A stretch of 64,000 nt of DNA from Aquarana catesbeiana (lineage: Eukaryota > Chordata > Amphibia > Anura > Ranidae), in contig NC_133335.1 of NCBI RefSeq assembly GCF_042186555.1, positions 179,701,419-179,765,418 of the forward strand. The letters run 5' to 3'. A program made the translations under genes and the position numbers. The notes under the pieces are model-generated. The model saw only the letters and a program-made list of their open reading frames with translations. It made no database searches and had not been told where the DNA came from. The first letter of the stretch is position 1. Every line of letters begins with the position of its first letter. Below are positions 1-10,606 of the stretch, one piece after another.

Positions 1-245
1 TTTTTTTCTGTTGACGTTAAGAAAGGTGTTATGATGGCTGAATAGAGGATCTGCGGTGCACTAGAGGAAAGAGGGGGGGTGGGGGGGGGTAAAGGGGTAG
101 GGGGTAAAGGGGACTGCATGAGACAGCACAAAAAAAAAACTACACCTAATATATGAAAAAGGAAGGCCATACAACCCCCCCCCCGTACCTCTATCCATGC
201 AGGTTTTAGCTGCACACATATACACGGAGTATTGCACTTTTTTTT
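1..245. other. Low-complexity flank, no gene
   Basis: Homopolymer runs (G-rich around 70-110, A-rich around 130, C-rich around 175) separated by unremarkable sequence. No open frame or recognisable repeat family. Confidence 0.6.
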
Positions 246-412
246 AATTTGCACTAGACCCCCTGTGGGGCCTTTTTATCTTTTTTTTTCACTAGACCCC
301 TGTGGGTTGTTTTTCACTAGACCCCCTGTGGGGTTTGTTTTGTTTGTTTGTTTTGTACTAGACCACCTGTGGGGTTTTTTTTTTGCACTAGACCCCCTGT
401 GGGGTTTTTTAT
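246..412. repeat. Short minisatellite with CACTAGACCCCCTGTGGGG core
   Basis: Five imperfect copies of a core reading CACTAGACCCCCTGTGGGG, starting near 250, 289, 315, 356 and 386 and separated by T-rich spacers of variable length. The core contains the near-palindrome CCCC-TGT-GGGG. Small open frames on both strands here only translate the repeat. Confidence 0.75.
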
Positions 413-492
413 TTTTCAGTTTTGGTGTTTGAAGTCTAGATAATAGGGATTTAATAACACAGACTTGGTAGAGCCGACACTGTTTAACACTA

Positions 493-931
493 ATGCCCCG
501 TACACAAGGTCGGATTTTCCGACGGAAAATGTGTGATAGGACCTTGTTGTCGGAAATTCCGACCATGTGTAGGCTCCATCACACATTTTCCATCGGATTT
601 TCCGACACACAAAGTTTGAGAGCAGGATATAACATTTTCCGACAACAAAATTTCCGTTGTCGGAAATTCCGATCGTGTGTACACAAATCCAACGGACAAA
701 GTGCCACGCATGCTCAGAATAAATAAAGAGATGAAAGCTATTGGCCACTGCCCCGTTTATAGTCCTGACATATGTGTTTTACGTCACCGCGTTTAGAACG
801 ATCGGATTTTCCGTCAACTTTGTGTGACCGTGTGTATGCAAGACAAGTTTGAGCCAACATCCGTCGGAAAAAATCCTAGGATTTTGTTGTCGGAATGTCC
901 GAACAAAGTCCGACCGTGTGGTACGGGGCAT
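493..931. mobile_element. MITE with ATGCCCCGTAC termini
   Basis: The ends are inverted repeats: ATGCCCCGTAC..GGTCGGA on the left, and on the right the reverse complement of ATGCCCCGTAC..CGGTCGGACTTT. The inside contains several copies of GTCGGAAATTCCGA-type palindromes, so the element is strongly self-complementary. No coding capacity. A shorter relative lies at 61,844-62,049. This is an abundant frog MITE type as I remember it. The superfamily (possibly Harbinger) is not certain because no clear target-site duplication is visible. Confidence 0.75.
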
Positions 932-1019
932 ATGACACAAAGGAACACAACACACAAGTACAAGAGTACAATAATTAGGATAATCAATCACTAAAGGAGA
1001 CGTTTTTATTTCATAGTCA

Positions 1020-1352
1020 CCTACTTAATTTATAGATTTATAAATAGACACAAAGGGGAGGTTGCATGGAATTGCAACCACCTCCAGACAGATTTCAATG
1101 AACATTGACACCCTTAGAACAACTATGTGAGGGGACGGGGCCTTGCTCTCACTTAATCTCGCAAATGTATGCACTACTGGTTAACCCCCAAGAGGACTAT
1201 GTTCCTCCATATATAAGGAAGTGGGAAATTAAATTAGACAGGATGTTCACCCAGGCACAACATAGGCAGATAGTAAATCTTGCTTTGAAATCTACAATAT
1301 CCACAAGAATCCAAGAAACTAATTTTAAAATAATGACAAGATGGTACCATAC
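1020..1352 (+). pseudogene. L1/Tx1-type LINE ORF2 C-terminal fragment
   Basis: The open frame starting at 1,105 reads, near its middle, as the region just after the reverse transcriptase of frog L1-group LINEs: a WEIKLDRMFT segment, then IQETNFKIMTRWYHTT, matching the usual 'QETNYKILTRWYRTP' theme of these ORF2 proteins. Only about 80 residues are LINE-like. The reading frame then runs into unrelated Gly-rich translation from the neighbouring hAT. Endonuclease and reverse-transcriptase domains are absent, so this is a dead 3' fragment. A larger copy of the same class is at 35,070-39,990. Confidence 0.65.
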
Positions 1353-1485
1353 AACAAAGAGAGGAGTGGGGGGGCCTTGGGGATGCCCTGTTAAACAGGT
1401 GCAGAAAAATTGGGCCTCTGGTAATGGTGGTGGTGCCCTGAACCGAAAATATTCTTAGAAGCTATCATCATGAAAATTGAGGAGG

Positions 1486-2123
1486 AATAGGATAGTCACT
1501 CAGCATAATAAAAAAAGAAAAGAAAAAACAATGCAGCGCTATACATACAAATCAACACAAATGTGCAGCATGATAGTAATTAACTAAATATAAAAAATGC
1601 AGGAAGCCAAATACAATATTGTATTATTATAGTGAGTCCATGATCGTATTAATGACCAATAACGTGAACATTATGGTCATATAAATGTTCAACAAAGGTG
1701 AGCAAATACGCTTACCGGAACAGGTGGACACGTTTGCCGTACGGCTAGGTGTCATACAGGCTTAAGGATCGATCGATCCAATTAGATGTTTGTTGTAGAG
1801 GCGTATATGGCAGGTTCCACTGGTTCCTTTGTAGCAATGGTAAACGACCTAAAGACATCAGATGTTCCAGGTCTGGTTGTACGCACTTCTCCGACAGGTG
1901 TATATAGGAGGAATGCACCTTTCACAAAGCCATCATGGGGACATGGAAAAGGAAAAAAAGGCTCCACATAGTGCTTAAATCCAAAGAAGCAGGCTTATTT
2001 TAAACCAAATAGGGTAAAAATCCAGATAACAGCAGCCAAGATAAAAGTGATCACAATTAAAAGTAGCGTGGTACCAGGAACAAAAAATCAATCGCAACTC
2101 AGAATAATAGGATAGTCACTCAG
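1486..2123. mobile_element. 602-bp insertion flanked by an 18-bp direct repeat
   Basis: AATAGGATAGTCACTCAG occurs at 1,486-1,503 and again, identical, at 2,106-2,123. The hAT sequence reads through if the intervening 602 bp plus one copy of the repeat are removed. An 18-bp target-site duplication suits target-primed reverse transcription (a LINE- or SINE-mobilised sequence). On the minus strand the insert ends in a pyrimidine-rich tract (about 1,510-1,530). A 61-codon open frame (1,786-1,971 on plus, with a mirror on minus) has no recognisable domain. I do not recognise the family. Confidence 0.7.
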
Positions 2124-2181
2124 TATATGCAGTCTTCAAGGGATCTCACATCCATAGAAAAATCATTCGGTTACATCAGCA

Positions 2182-4551
2182 TCAAGATGTTTGGTAGCTG
2201 GAGATCCAAGACTGATTCATTTTTATGAATGTGAGCCAATCAACAGAGTCTGTGGACAGGCGCACTCTGTGATCGGTTACAAAGCCTCCAGCAGCACTGA
2301 ATGTGCTTTCAGAAAGAATGCTGGATGCAGGACAGGCCAGTAGCTCAATTGCATATTGAGCAAACTCTGGCCAGTGGTCCATCCTCAAGACCCAGAAATC
2401 CAGTGGATGTTCTGGTGGAGAGCTCTCTAAATCTGATCTTGCCCCTAGATATTCCTGCACCGTGTAATTCAGACACTGGCGATGGTTGCTGGAACCGATC
2501 AGACCTGGGCGCTGACTACTGAAGAATTGCCTGAAGCCATTGGTCAGGCGGCCACCTTCTCCACCGCTCTTTCTGTGACTGAACGAAGCCTCAGTAACAC
2601 ATTGTTCAGCACCAGGAAATTGTAACCTCCCAGGCTCTGAAAACGCATTGCACAAACCTTTCTGCAAGGCCTCCTGAAGATGTTTCATCCTCTGCTCCCT
2701 CTGCGAAGGCTGGATAAGTTCTGCAACCTTACCCTTGTAACGTGGATCATGCTGACACAATCCTCCTCCTCCTCTTCTTCTGTCTGTGTGATCGACGGGC
2801 CTGCAGGAATACTAGTATCTGGATAAAGGGGGCCTTGAGAGGTAAGAAAGTCCTCCTCTTCCTCCCGCTGTTCTGCCTCAAGTGCCCTGTCCATTATTCG
2901 AAGAAGCGTGTGCTCCAACAGGAAGACAAGAGGGACAGTATCACTGATGCATGCACTGTCACTGCTCACCATCCTTGTGGCCTCCTCAAATGGTGACAGG
3001 ACAGTGCATGCATCCTTGATCAGTAGCCACTGGCGTGGCGAAAAAAAGCCAAGCTCCCCTGACTCTGTCCTGGTGCCATACTCACACAGGTACTCATTGA
3101 TGGCCCTCTGCTGCATGTGCAGCCGCTGCAGCATTGCCAACGCTGAGTTCCACCTGGAGGGCATGTCACAAATGAAGCGGTTCTTGGGCAGGTTGCATTC
3201 TCTTTGAATGTCAGCCAGCCAAGCACTGGCATTATATGACCGGCGGAAATCACCACAGACTTTCCTGGCCTTCCTCAGGAGATCCTGTAAGCCTGAGTAC
3301 CTGCTCAAGAACCGCTGCACCACCAAATTCAGGATGTGATCCACACAGGGAACATGGGTCAAGTGTCCCTTTTGGAGGGCAGAGAGGAGGTTGGTGCCAT
3401 TGTCGCATACAACCATTCCTGGCTGAAGCTGGCGTGGCATCAACCACCTCTGAGCCTGCCCCTGCTGAGCTGACAGAATCTCTGCCCCAGCGTGGCTCCT
3501 GTCCCCTAAACAGACCAACTCAAGCACCGCATGGTATCTTTTTGCCTGAGTGCTTGCGTAGCCCCTTGAACGCCTACAGAGCACCGCTGGTTCAGAGGAG
3601 AAATCAGCAGAGGAAGAGGCCATAGAGGAAGAAGAAGAGAAGGGGATGGATGAGAGAGCTGTGGCAGAATCACCACTAGCATTTTGGAGGCATGGTGGTG
3701 GAACAAGCTCCAACAATACTGAACCCTGTCCTGCATCCTTCCCAGCTGCCAGCAGAGTTACTCAGTGCGCTGTGAAAGAAAGGTAACGTCCCTGTCCATG
3801 CCTGCTGGGCCATGAGTCAGCAGTAATATGCACCTTACTGCTGACCGCCCTGTCCAACGAGGCCCAGACATTGCCTTCTACATGCTGATAGAGAGCCGGA
3901 ATGGCCTTCCGTGAAAAGAAATGGTGTTTGGGAACCTGCCACTGAGGTACTGCACATTCCACAAATTCACAAAAGGGGGCAGAGTTTACCAGCTGAAAAG
4001 GCAGCAGTTGCAGGGCTAGCAATTTAACCAAACTATCGTTCAGACGCTGAGCATGTGGATGGCTGGGACCGAATTTCTTTCGACGGTTTAGCAACTGGGG
4101 TAGGGAAATTTGCCTTCTAAAATCTGATGTTGGTGTACCGCTAGCAGATTGGTACTTGGGACACCTATTTCTATACCTTCATTCCTCTCAGTGCAGGTTT
4201 CTGAGAGGACTGGTGGAATAGTGGGCTTGGAGATCCCAGCTGATGAGGAGCAAGGAGAGGTCTGCCTTGTTCTTTGATGTGGGTCTTTTAAGGGCTGTTG
4301 CAACGAATTGCACGGGAGGTCATCATATGTCTGATCAAGCATGTGGTGCCCAATCGGCTGCTGTTTTGGCCACGCTTGATACGCTTCAGACATATGTTGC
4401 AAACGGTGTGATCTGCTGCACACGTGTCAAAAAAGGCCCACACCAAAGAACTTTTCAAAATATGTGGGGAGTCAGCAGCGCCCTGCACCTGCTTAGCTCT
4501 GCGGTGTGATGCAATAGGGTGGCTGCCTTTAAGCTGCCCCCTGGAGGGCAT
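2182..4551 (-). pseudogene. hAT transposase with BED finger, disrupted
   Basis: Domains appear in the expected order on the minus strand. A BED zinc finger at about 4,300-4,500 (SLVWAFF.., C-x2-C in CNICLKRI, distal TTCLIRH). The first catalytic Asp in HITADSWPS (about 3,810). The second in VVCDNGTN followed by the hAT C-x2-H motif CVDH (about 3,300-3,420), then DMPSRWNSAL. Last is the C-terminal hAT dimerisation domain, with LDFWVLR, WPEFAQYAIELLACPASS and STFSAAGGFV (2,200-2,450). The frame is open from 4,094 to 2,685 except for one stop at 3,762, where Trp would be expected before VTLLAAGKD. There are frameshifts near 4,090, near 4,300-4,420 and near 2,690-2,760. Such a protein would cut and paste the element by binding its ends. 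This copy cannot produce it. Confidence 0.9.
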
Positions 4552-5084
4552 CCTACCTCATTGGAGATGTGCCTCCTCCTCTTTTCTATCAGGCACCCAA
4601 GTTGAGTCAGTGACCTCATCATCCCCTCCCTCCTTGTCACTGGAGCAAACTTGGCAGTATGCTGCAGCTGGGGGAACATGACTGGCAGTTTCTTGATCTT
4701 CTTGGGCCCCCCTATCTCTAGGCTGACTTTACTCCCTTCCTCAACCTGGGTAAAATCATCGGAGCCTTCAAATCGCTGTGCATCCTCCTGCAGCATGTAC
4801 CCGACACTGTGATTGAATAGTTCGGGGGACTCCTCCGTGCATGATGGTGGGGCTAGGGAAGGAGTGACTGTTGGCATGGAGCCGATGGAATAAGCTGCTT
4901 TGGCAGCTGCATTGGCAGGCAAACTACTCTGAGCCTGGGTGATAAAGGATGAGGTGGATGAGGACGGCTTTGTTATCCATTCCACCAACTCTTCTGCATG
5001 TTGTGGCTCAATAACACGGCCAGCTGCAGAAAAAAGGACAAGCGTGCCCCACGGCCACGTGCTGAGGATGCACCGTGTCCACAA
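4455..5084 (-). pseudogene. hAT N-terminal leader region of unknown fold
   Basis: A 209-residue open frame lies directly upstream of the BED finger in a different frame. It is rich in Ser, Thr, Pro and Ala, with acidic patches near EELVEW and SDDFTQVEEGSK. A clearly homologous stretch (AAAKAAYS, SPELF, VGYML, QRFEGSD, VEEGS) occurs in the second hAT copy at 26,129-26,488, so it is a conserved part of this hAT family rather than a chance frame. It could be the 5' coding exon of the transposase or a second ORF. I do not recognise a domain. Confidence 0.55.
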
Positions 5085-5212
5085 CCAGCACTGTCCACTG
5101 TAGATACAGTGCCTGCTTGCCCTCTTTTAGTTGCCTGTGAGCGTCTGCCTCTCCTTGGTGGCCTTCTGGACATGCTGTAAATTTTGTTCAGCAAAAAAAC
5201 ACTACACTGTAT

Positions 5213-7490
5213 TGTGTACTGTGTACACCACTAGGAAAGTAGTAGCAACTGCACTAGGGGTGCACGGTACTGTGTACACCAACAGAAGTGTAATAACAAC
5301 TATGGGTGCGCTGTATGTATTGTGTATACTACCAGGAAATTAGTAGCAACTGCACTAGGGGTGCACGGTACTGTGTACACCAACAGAAGTGTAATAACAA
5401 CTATGGGTGCGCTGCATGTATTGTGTATACCACCAGAAAAGTAGTAGCAACTGCACTAGGGGTGCACAGTACTGTGTACACCAACAGAAGTGTAATAACA
5501 ACTATGGGTGCACTGTATGTATTGTGTACACCACCAGGAAAGTAGCAGCAACTGCACTAGGGGTGCAGGGTACTGTCTACACCAACAGAAGTGTAATAAC
5601 AACTATGGGTGCACTCTATGTATTGTGTACACCACCAGAAAAGTAGTAGCAACTGCACTAGGGGTGCACATTATTGTGTACACCAACAGAAGTGTAATAA
5701 CAACTATGGGTGCACTGTATGTATTGTGTACACCACCAGGAAAGTAGTAGCAACTGCACTAGGGGTGCAGGGTACTGTGTACACCAACAGAAGTATAATA
5801 ACAACTATGGGTGCACTGTGTGTATTGTGTACACCACCAGGAAAGTAGTAGCAACTGCACTAGGGGTGCACGGTACTGTGTACACCAACAAAAGTGTAAT
5901 AACAACTATGGGTGCGCTGCATGTATTGTGTATACCACCAGGAAAGTAGTAGCAACTGCACTAGGGGTGCACAGTACTGTGTACACCAACAGAAGTGTAA
6001 TAACAACTATGGGTGCACTGTATGTATTGTGCACACCACCAGGAAAGTAGCAGCAACTGCACTAGGGGTGCAGGGTACTGTCTACACCAACAGAAGTGTA
6101 ATAATAACTATGGGTGCACTCTATGTATTGTGTACACCACCAGAAAAGTAGTAGCAACTGCACTAGGGGTGCATGGTATTGTGTACACCAACAGAAGTGT
6201 AATAACAACTATGGGTGCACTGTATGTATTGTGTACACCACCAGGAAAGTAGTAGCAACTGCACTAGGGGTGCAGGGTACTGTGTACACCAACAGAAGTA
6301 TAATAACAACTATGGGTGCACTGTGTGTATTGTGTACACCACCAGGAAAGTAGTAGCAACTGCACTAGGGGTGCAGGGTACTGTGTACACCAACAGAAGT
6401 ATAATAACAACTATAGGTGCACTGTGTGTATTGTGTACACCACCAGGAAAGTAGTAGCAACTGCACTAAGGGTGCACGGTACTGTGTACACCAACGGAAG
6501 TGTAATAACAACTATGGGTACACTGTGTGTATTGTGTACACCACCAGGAACATAGTAGCAACTGCACTAAGGGTGCACGGTACTGTGTACACCAAAGTAA
6601 GTGTAATAACAGCTATGGGTACACTGTATGTATTGTGTACACCACCAGGAACATAGTAGCAACTGCACTAAGGGTGCACGGTACTGTGTACACCAACGTA
6701 AGTGTAATAACAGCTATGGGTACACTGTATGTATTGTGTACACCACCAGGAAAGTAGTAGCAACTGCACTAGGGGTGCACGGTACTGTGTACACCAACAG
6801 AAGTTTAATAACAACTATGGGTACACTGTATGCATTGTGTACACCACCAGGAGAGTAGTAGCAACTGCACTATGGGTGCACGGTACTGTGTACACCAACA
6901 GAAGTATAATAACAACTATGGGTACATTGTATGTATTGTGTACACCACCAGGAAAGTATTAGCAACTGCTCTATGGGTGCACGGTACCGTGTACACCAAC
7001 AGAAGTTTAATAACAACTATGGGTGCACTGTATTGACCACCAGAAAAGTAGTAGCAACTGCACTATGGGTGCATGGTACTGTGTACACCAACAGAAGTAT
7101 AATAACAACTATGGGTACACTGTATGTATTGTGTACGCCACCAGGAAAGTAGTAGCAACTGCACTAGGGGTGCACGGTACTGTGTATACCAACAGAAGTG
7201 TAATAACAACTATGGGTGCACTGTATGTATCGTGTACACCACCAGGAAAATAGTAGCAACTGCACTATGGGTCCATGGTACTGTGTACACCAACAGAAGT
7301 ATAATAACAACTATGGGTACACTGTATGTATTGTGTACACCACCAGGAAAGTAGTAGCAACTGCACTAGGGGTGCACGGTATTGTGTACACCAACAGAAG
7401 TTTAATAACAACTATGGGTGTACTGTATTGACCACCAGAAAAGTATGAGCAACTGCACTATGGGTGCACAGCACTGTATACTGTGTACAC
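5213..7490. repeat. 101-bp tandem array, about 22 copies
   Basis: Start codons recur every 101 bp from 5,306 onward and the sequence repeats with the same period. Each unit is a dimer of two diverged halves of about 50 bp. Both halves begin TGTGTACACCA and both contain a GGGTGCAC-like box, so the palindrome GTGTACAC recurs about every 50 bp. Copies drift toward the right (6,420-7,430), where several carry TTTAATAAC, TATAATAAC or short deletions. Because 101 is not a multiple of three and the units lack stops over about 240 bp, the array gives a ladder of overlapping 79-codon frames that are artefacts. Confidence 0.93.
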
Positions 7491-7562
7491 CGCCTGAAGT
7501 ATATTAGAAACAGTACACCAGGAATGGTCTGCAGTCAGATATAGCTAAACTGGATACAGTGG

Positions 7563-7564
7563 AT

Positions 7565-7635
<71 letters not shown>

Positions 7636-7642
7636 CGAGAGT

Positions 7643-7688
<46 letters not shown>
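7563..7688. repeat. Compound (GATA)n-(TA)n microsatellite
   Basis: About 17 GATA units to 7,634, a short gap, then an uninterrupted TA run of about 40 bp. Both flanks contain the same phrase, CTGAAGTATATTAGAAACAG (near 7,493 and 7,725), so the microsatellite sits inside a small direct duplication. Confidence 0.95.
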
Positions 7689-7692
<4 letters not shown>

Positions 7693-8149
7693 TACACTGC
7701 AGGTAACTGAATCACCTGCCTGCCTGAAGTATATTAGAAACAGTACACCAGGAATGGCCTGCAAACTGTATGCAGTGCAAGCGGGGATGACGTCATCCGC
7801 CAATTGATTAGGTCGAGCGTAGAATTGAGGCAGAATCGTGGACAGCTGAATCAGGGCCATCTTAATAGCATCATGGGCCCCTGGGAAAAGTAATGCACTG
7901 GGGCCCCCACAAGCCTGCACTACCGCTCACCAAACACAACCCATTTAAATGAAAGGGTCTGCGCTGCAAGTTCCCCACAACCGGGGTGATGCAGCATTTA
8001 GAGCAGGGGTAGGCAACCTTTGAGAATTGGAGATCTACTTGAAAATTATAATAAAACTAATGTCATTGTAAAAATATAAGCTTAGCTTACCTTAAAGGTT
8101 GACTTCAGTGAGCAACTAGTTTCAGGCCTAATTCCATGGCATGGTATAG

Positions 8150-8335
8150 AGGTCAGTCATAGGTAGGGTGGTGTATAGCGGTCAGTCATAGGTAGGGTGG
8201 TATATAGCGGTCAGTCATAGGGAGGGTGGTGTATAGAGGTCAGTCATAGGTAGGGTGGTGTGTAGAGGTCAGTCATAGGTAGGGATGTGTGTAGAGGTCA
8301 GTCATAGGTAGGGATGTGTGTAGAGGTCAGTAAAG
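8150..8335. repeat. 28-29-bp minisatellite inside the nested hAT
   Basis: Seven copies of GGTCAGTCATAGGTAGGG plus a variable GTGTATAG tail, with period 29 drifting to 28 in the last copies. Confidence 0.85.
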
Positions 8336-8449
8336 TTTGGGCAGTGTAAAGAGGCCAGTAGTAGGTAGGGCAGAGTACAGGAGTCCGCAGTTTGTAGGAC
8401 AGATTATAGGGGTCAAGAGAGCATTGGACCATTGTCAATAGGGCAGTGG

Positions 8450-9080
8450 ATGGTGTCATACAGTAGAGCAGTGGATGGCGTCAGTTAGTGGGACAGAGTA
8501 TGGTGGCAGTTAGTAGGACCGTGGATGGTGTCAGTTAGTAGGAGAGAGTATAGTGTCAGTTAGTAAGGCTGTGAATGGTGTCATTTAGTAAGGCTGTGGA
8601 TGGTGTCAGTTAGTAAGGCTGTGAATGGTGACAGTTAGTAAGGCTGTGGATGGTGTCAGTTAGGAGGACTGTGGATGGTGTCAGTTAGTAAGACTGTGGA
8701 TGGTGACAGTTAGTAAGGCTGTGGATGGTGACAGTTAGTAAGGCTGTGGATGGTGACAGTTAGTAAGACTGTGGATGGTGACAGTTAGTAAGGCTGTGGA
8801 TGGTGACAGTTAGTAAGGCTGTGGATGGTGACAGTTAGTAAGACTGTGAATGGTGACAGTTAGTAAGGCTGTGGATGATGACAGTTAGTAAGGCTGTGGA
8901 TGGTGTCAGTTAGTAAGACTGTGGATGGTGACAGTTAGTAAGGCTGTGGATGGTGACAGTTAGTAAGGCTGTGGATGGTGTCAGTTAGTAAGACTGTGGA
9001 TGGTGACAGTTAGTAAGGCTGTGGATGGTGACAGTTAGTAAGGCTGTGGATGGTGACAGTTAGTAAGGCTGTGGATGAGA
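8450..9080. repeat. 25-bp minisatellite inside the nested hAT
   Basis: About 25 copies of GTGGATGGTGACAGTTAGTA followed by AGGCT. Two main variant positions alternate (GACAG or GTCAG, AGGCT or AGACT), and their patchy arrangement suggests local block duplications. The right end is more uniform than the left. Confidence 0.92.
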
Positions 9081-9440
9081 TTTGTTAGTAGAACAGTGAC
9101 GTGTGTACAGGGGCTCACAGGAAAGAAGTAATTTTCCTCACGTGCAGAGAAGGGAACTGCCGATGACAGATGACTCTTCTTTCTGCTGGCGCTCTGATCC
9201 TGGTCAGCTCTCCTCTCTCATCCATCCCATGTATTGTCACACACAAGCGCCTGGGATAGACATGATAGAAGGGCCAGCCTGGATCAGCGCAGCATACAAG
9301 GTAGTTTCTTCCATGCGCTGCTCTGCAATGTGGGAGGAGTGGTCTGGGGGTCGGCAAAGCAGAATCATCGATCTACCCGTCACCTGGCCGTAATTAATGG
9401 GTAGATTGCAGTCAATGGGTTGCCAACCCTCAATTTAGAG

Positions 9441-10412
9441 GGTTAAAATAGGTTGTGAGGAGGCAACATATCACCTCTTCACCACCTGTCAAATGCCTCT
9501 GAAAAGCAATCCATGTTTGAATTCATTGAATTCATTGAAGTCTTTTTCATTTAGCGAATCAGAAGGAGGGGGGCGTATGCCATTGTCATTGTGGTGGTGG
9601 GGGGTTGTACAGTGGACTCACCAATTTTGCAGCCTCTAGCGTGTGTCCTCCAATTTGCCACCTGCTGCACACCCTCCATACTTCCAGCACAGCGCTGTGT
9701 GTGTGTCCACAGGAAAATGGGTGGGGCTGCCAGTGCAGGAACAGCTGGGATTGGCTAGTTCAAATTGCTGCCGGTACCCTTTGAGTCAGCCCTGCTACAA
9801 AGACTAAAGCAGTGGTGTCACTAGGGTTGGTGTCACCTGGTGCAGTAAAAATGGTGTCACCCCCCACCCCCCAATTTTTGGGCCGGAGGTCAATAAGGCC
9901 TAGAGGATAGCAGGTTAGGCACTTCCTAATAGCTCAGTCCCTAGGAACAGTAATGGATAATGACCATCAGGCCCTCTTACCAGACCTAGCAAACCGCAGC
10001 AGTGATCTCTCCGGCTGGAAGATCGCTCACTCTGGGTTGCCAGATCATCTCTGGTCAGTAGTGTAGTATGTCTGTACACTGGCAGTGTCTCCTTCTTTCT
10101 CCCCCTTTGGTGGTGTGGGTACAGCGTGGCCCTCTCCCTGGTGGTGCAGGTACAGCGTGGCTCTCTCTCTGGTGGTGTGGGTCGACGGCACCCACTACAG
10201 CTTCTTTCTGGTGTCACACACACCCCCCCCCCCATACCGACGCTATAGCAGACTCAAGTATTTTGCGTGCAGTGTGCAGTGCAGTTACTGACCGTACCAC
10301 CTGGCCTCTGTACTGTATTCCCCTTAGATCGGAGCTGGCCTTGATGGGGCCCCATGAGCACTTGGGGCCCCCGGGCAGAGTTCAGGGGTACCTGCTCGAT
10401 AAGACAGCCCTG
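9441..10412. other. Right part of the outer non-autonomous hAT, no gene
   Basis: This belongs to the 7,852-10,412 element. Open frames at 9,915-10,418 lie in GC-rich sequence with TGGTGTGGGTACAGCGTGGC-like short duplications (10,110-10,170) and show no domain. Confidence 0.6.
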
Positions 10413-10606
10413 AGCTGAATTGCGATGCATCAATGCTACGATTATATTCAACACCCCTACTAAATACACAGACATGTTTTTTTTCTTAAATTCTTCTTGC
10501 ATAGATCTGTTCATTTGGAGAGTGCATAAAATGAGAGATTAGATACCAGCCTATGTGAATAGAGCTGTACTATTGAAAACAGGAGAAGCGTGTCCTGGGT
10601 TCTGTA

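Larger units (their letters stand above)
7996..9440. mobile_element. Nested non-autonomous hAT carrying two minisatellites, 8-bp TSD
   Basis: ATTTAGAG flanks the element at 7,996-8,003 and 9,433-9,440. The element (8,004-9,432, 1,429 bp) begins CAGGGGTAGGCAACC and ends with the reverse complement of TGAGGGTTGGCAACC, followed inward on both sides by GATCTAC/AATCTAC. This is the common CAGGGGT.GGCAACC hAT terminus (Charlie/Tip100 type from memory). The interior is mostly two tandem arrays (8,150-8,335 and about 8,450-9,080). The open frame at 9,103-9,393 has no recognisable domain. Confidence 0.92.
7844..10420. mobile_element. Non-autonomous hAT with GGGCCC-rich ends, 8-bp TSD
   Basis: The 8-bp sequence AGCTGAAT stands at 7,844-7,851 and at 10,413-10,420. 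The element between them (7,852-10,412) starts CAGGGCCATCTTA and ends with the reverse complement of CAGGGCTGTCTTA. Both subtermini carry GGGGCCCC-like tracts. Removing it restores continuous sequence of the host hAT terminus. Its own sequence is about 1.12 kb; the rest is the nested hAT at 8,004-9,432. No transposase remnant. Confidence 0.9.
1360..10459 (-). mobile_element. Large decayed BED-finger hAT (Ac-like) transposon with nested insertions
   Basis: The minus-strand coding remnants at 2,182-5,084 define the element. On the right it ends with AACACCCCTA (10,450-10,459); read on the minus strand this is TAGGGGTGTT, a typical hAT terminus of the TAGGG type. The left limit is unclear: sequence with the family's AAAATTGGGCCT motif appears at about 1,360 directly against an L1 fragment, without a visible terminus. 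Without its insertions (1,504-2,105 and 7,852-10,412) the element would be about 5.9 kb, of which 2.3 kb is a 101-bp tandem array lying 5' of the coding region. It is not functional. Confidence 0.65.

Noticed and set aside
3236..3625. 129-codon plus-strand frame
   Set aside because: Shadow of the hAT transposase, which is coded on the opposite strand with recognisable motifs.
5306..7431. Ladder of overlapping 76-79-codon frames starting every 101 bp
   Set aside because: They are translations of a tandem repeat whose period is not a multiple of three. No frame is favoured and neighbouring frames encode the same DNA.
8150..9080. CRISPR-like regularly spaced repeats
   Set aside because: Whole units are repeated with no unique spacers, and the context is a eukaryotic transposon. 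The same applies to the 31-, 34-, 101- and 146-bp arrays.
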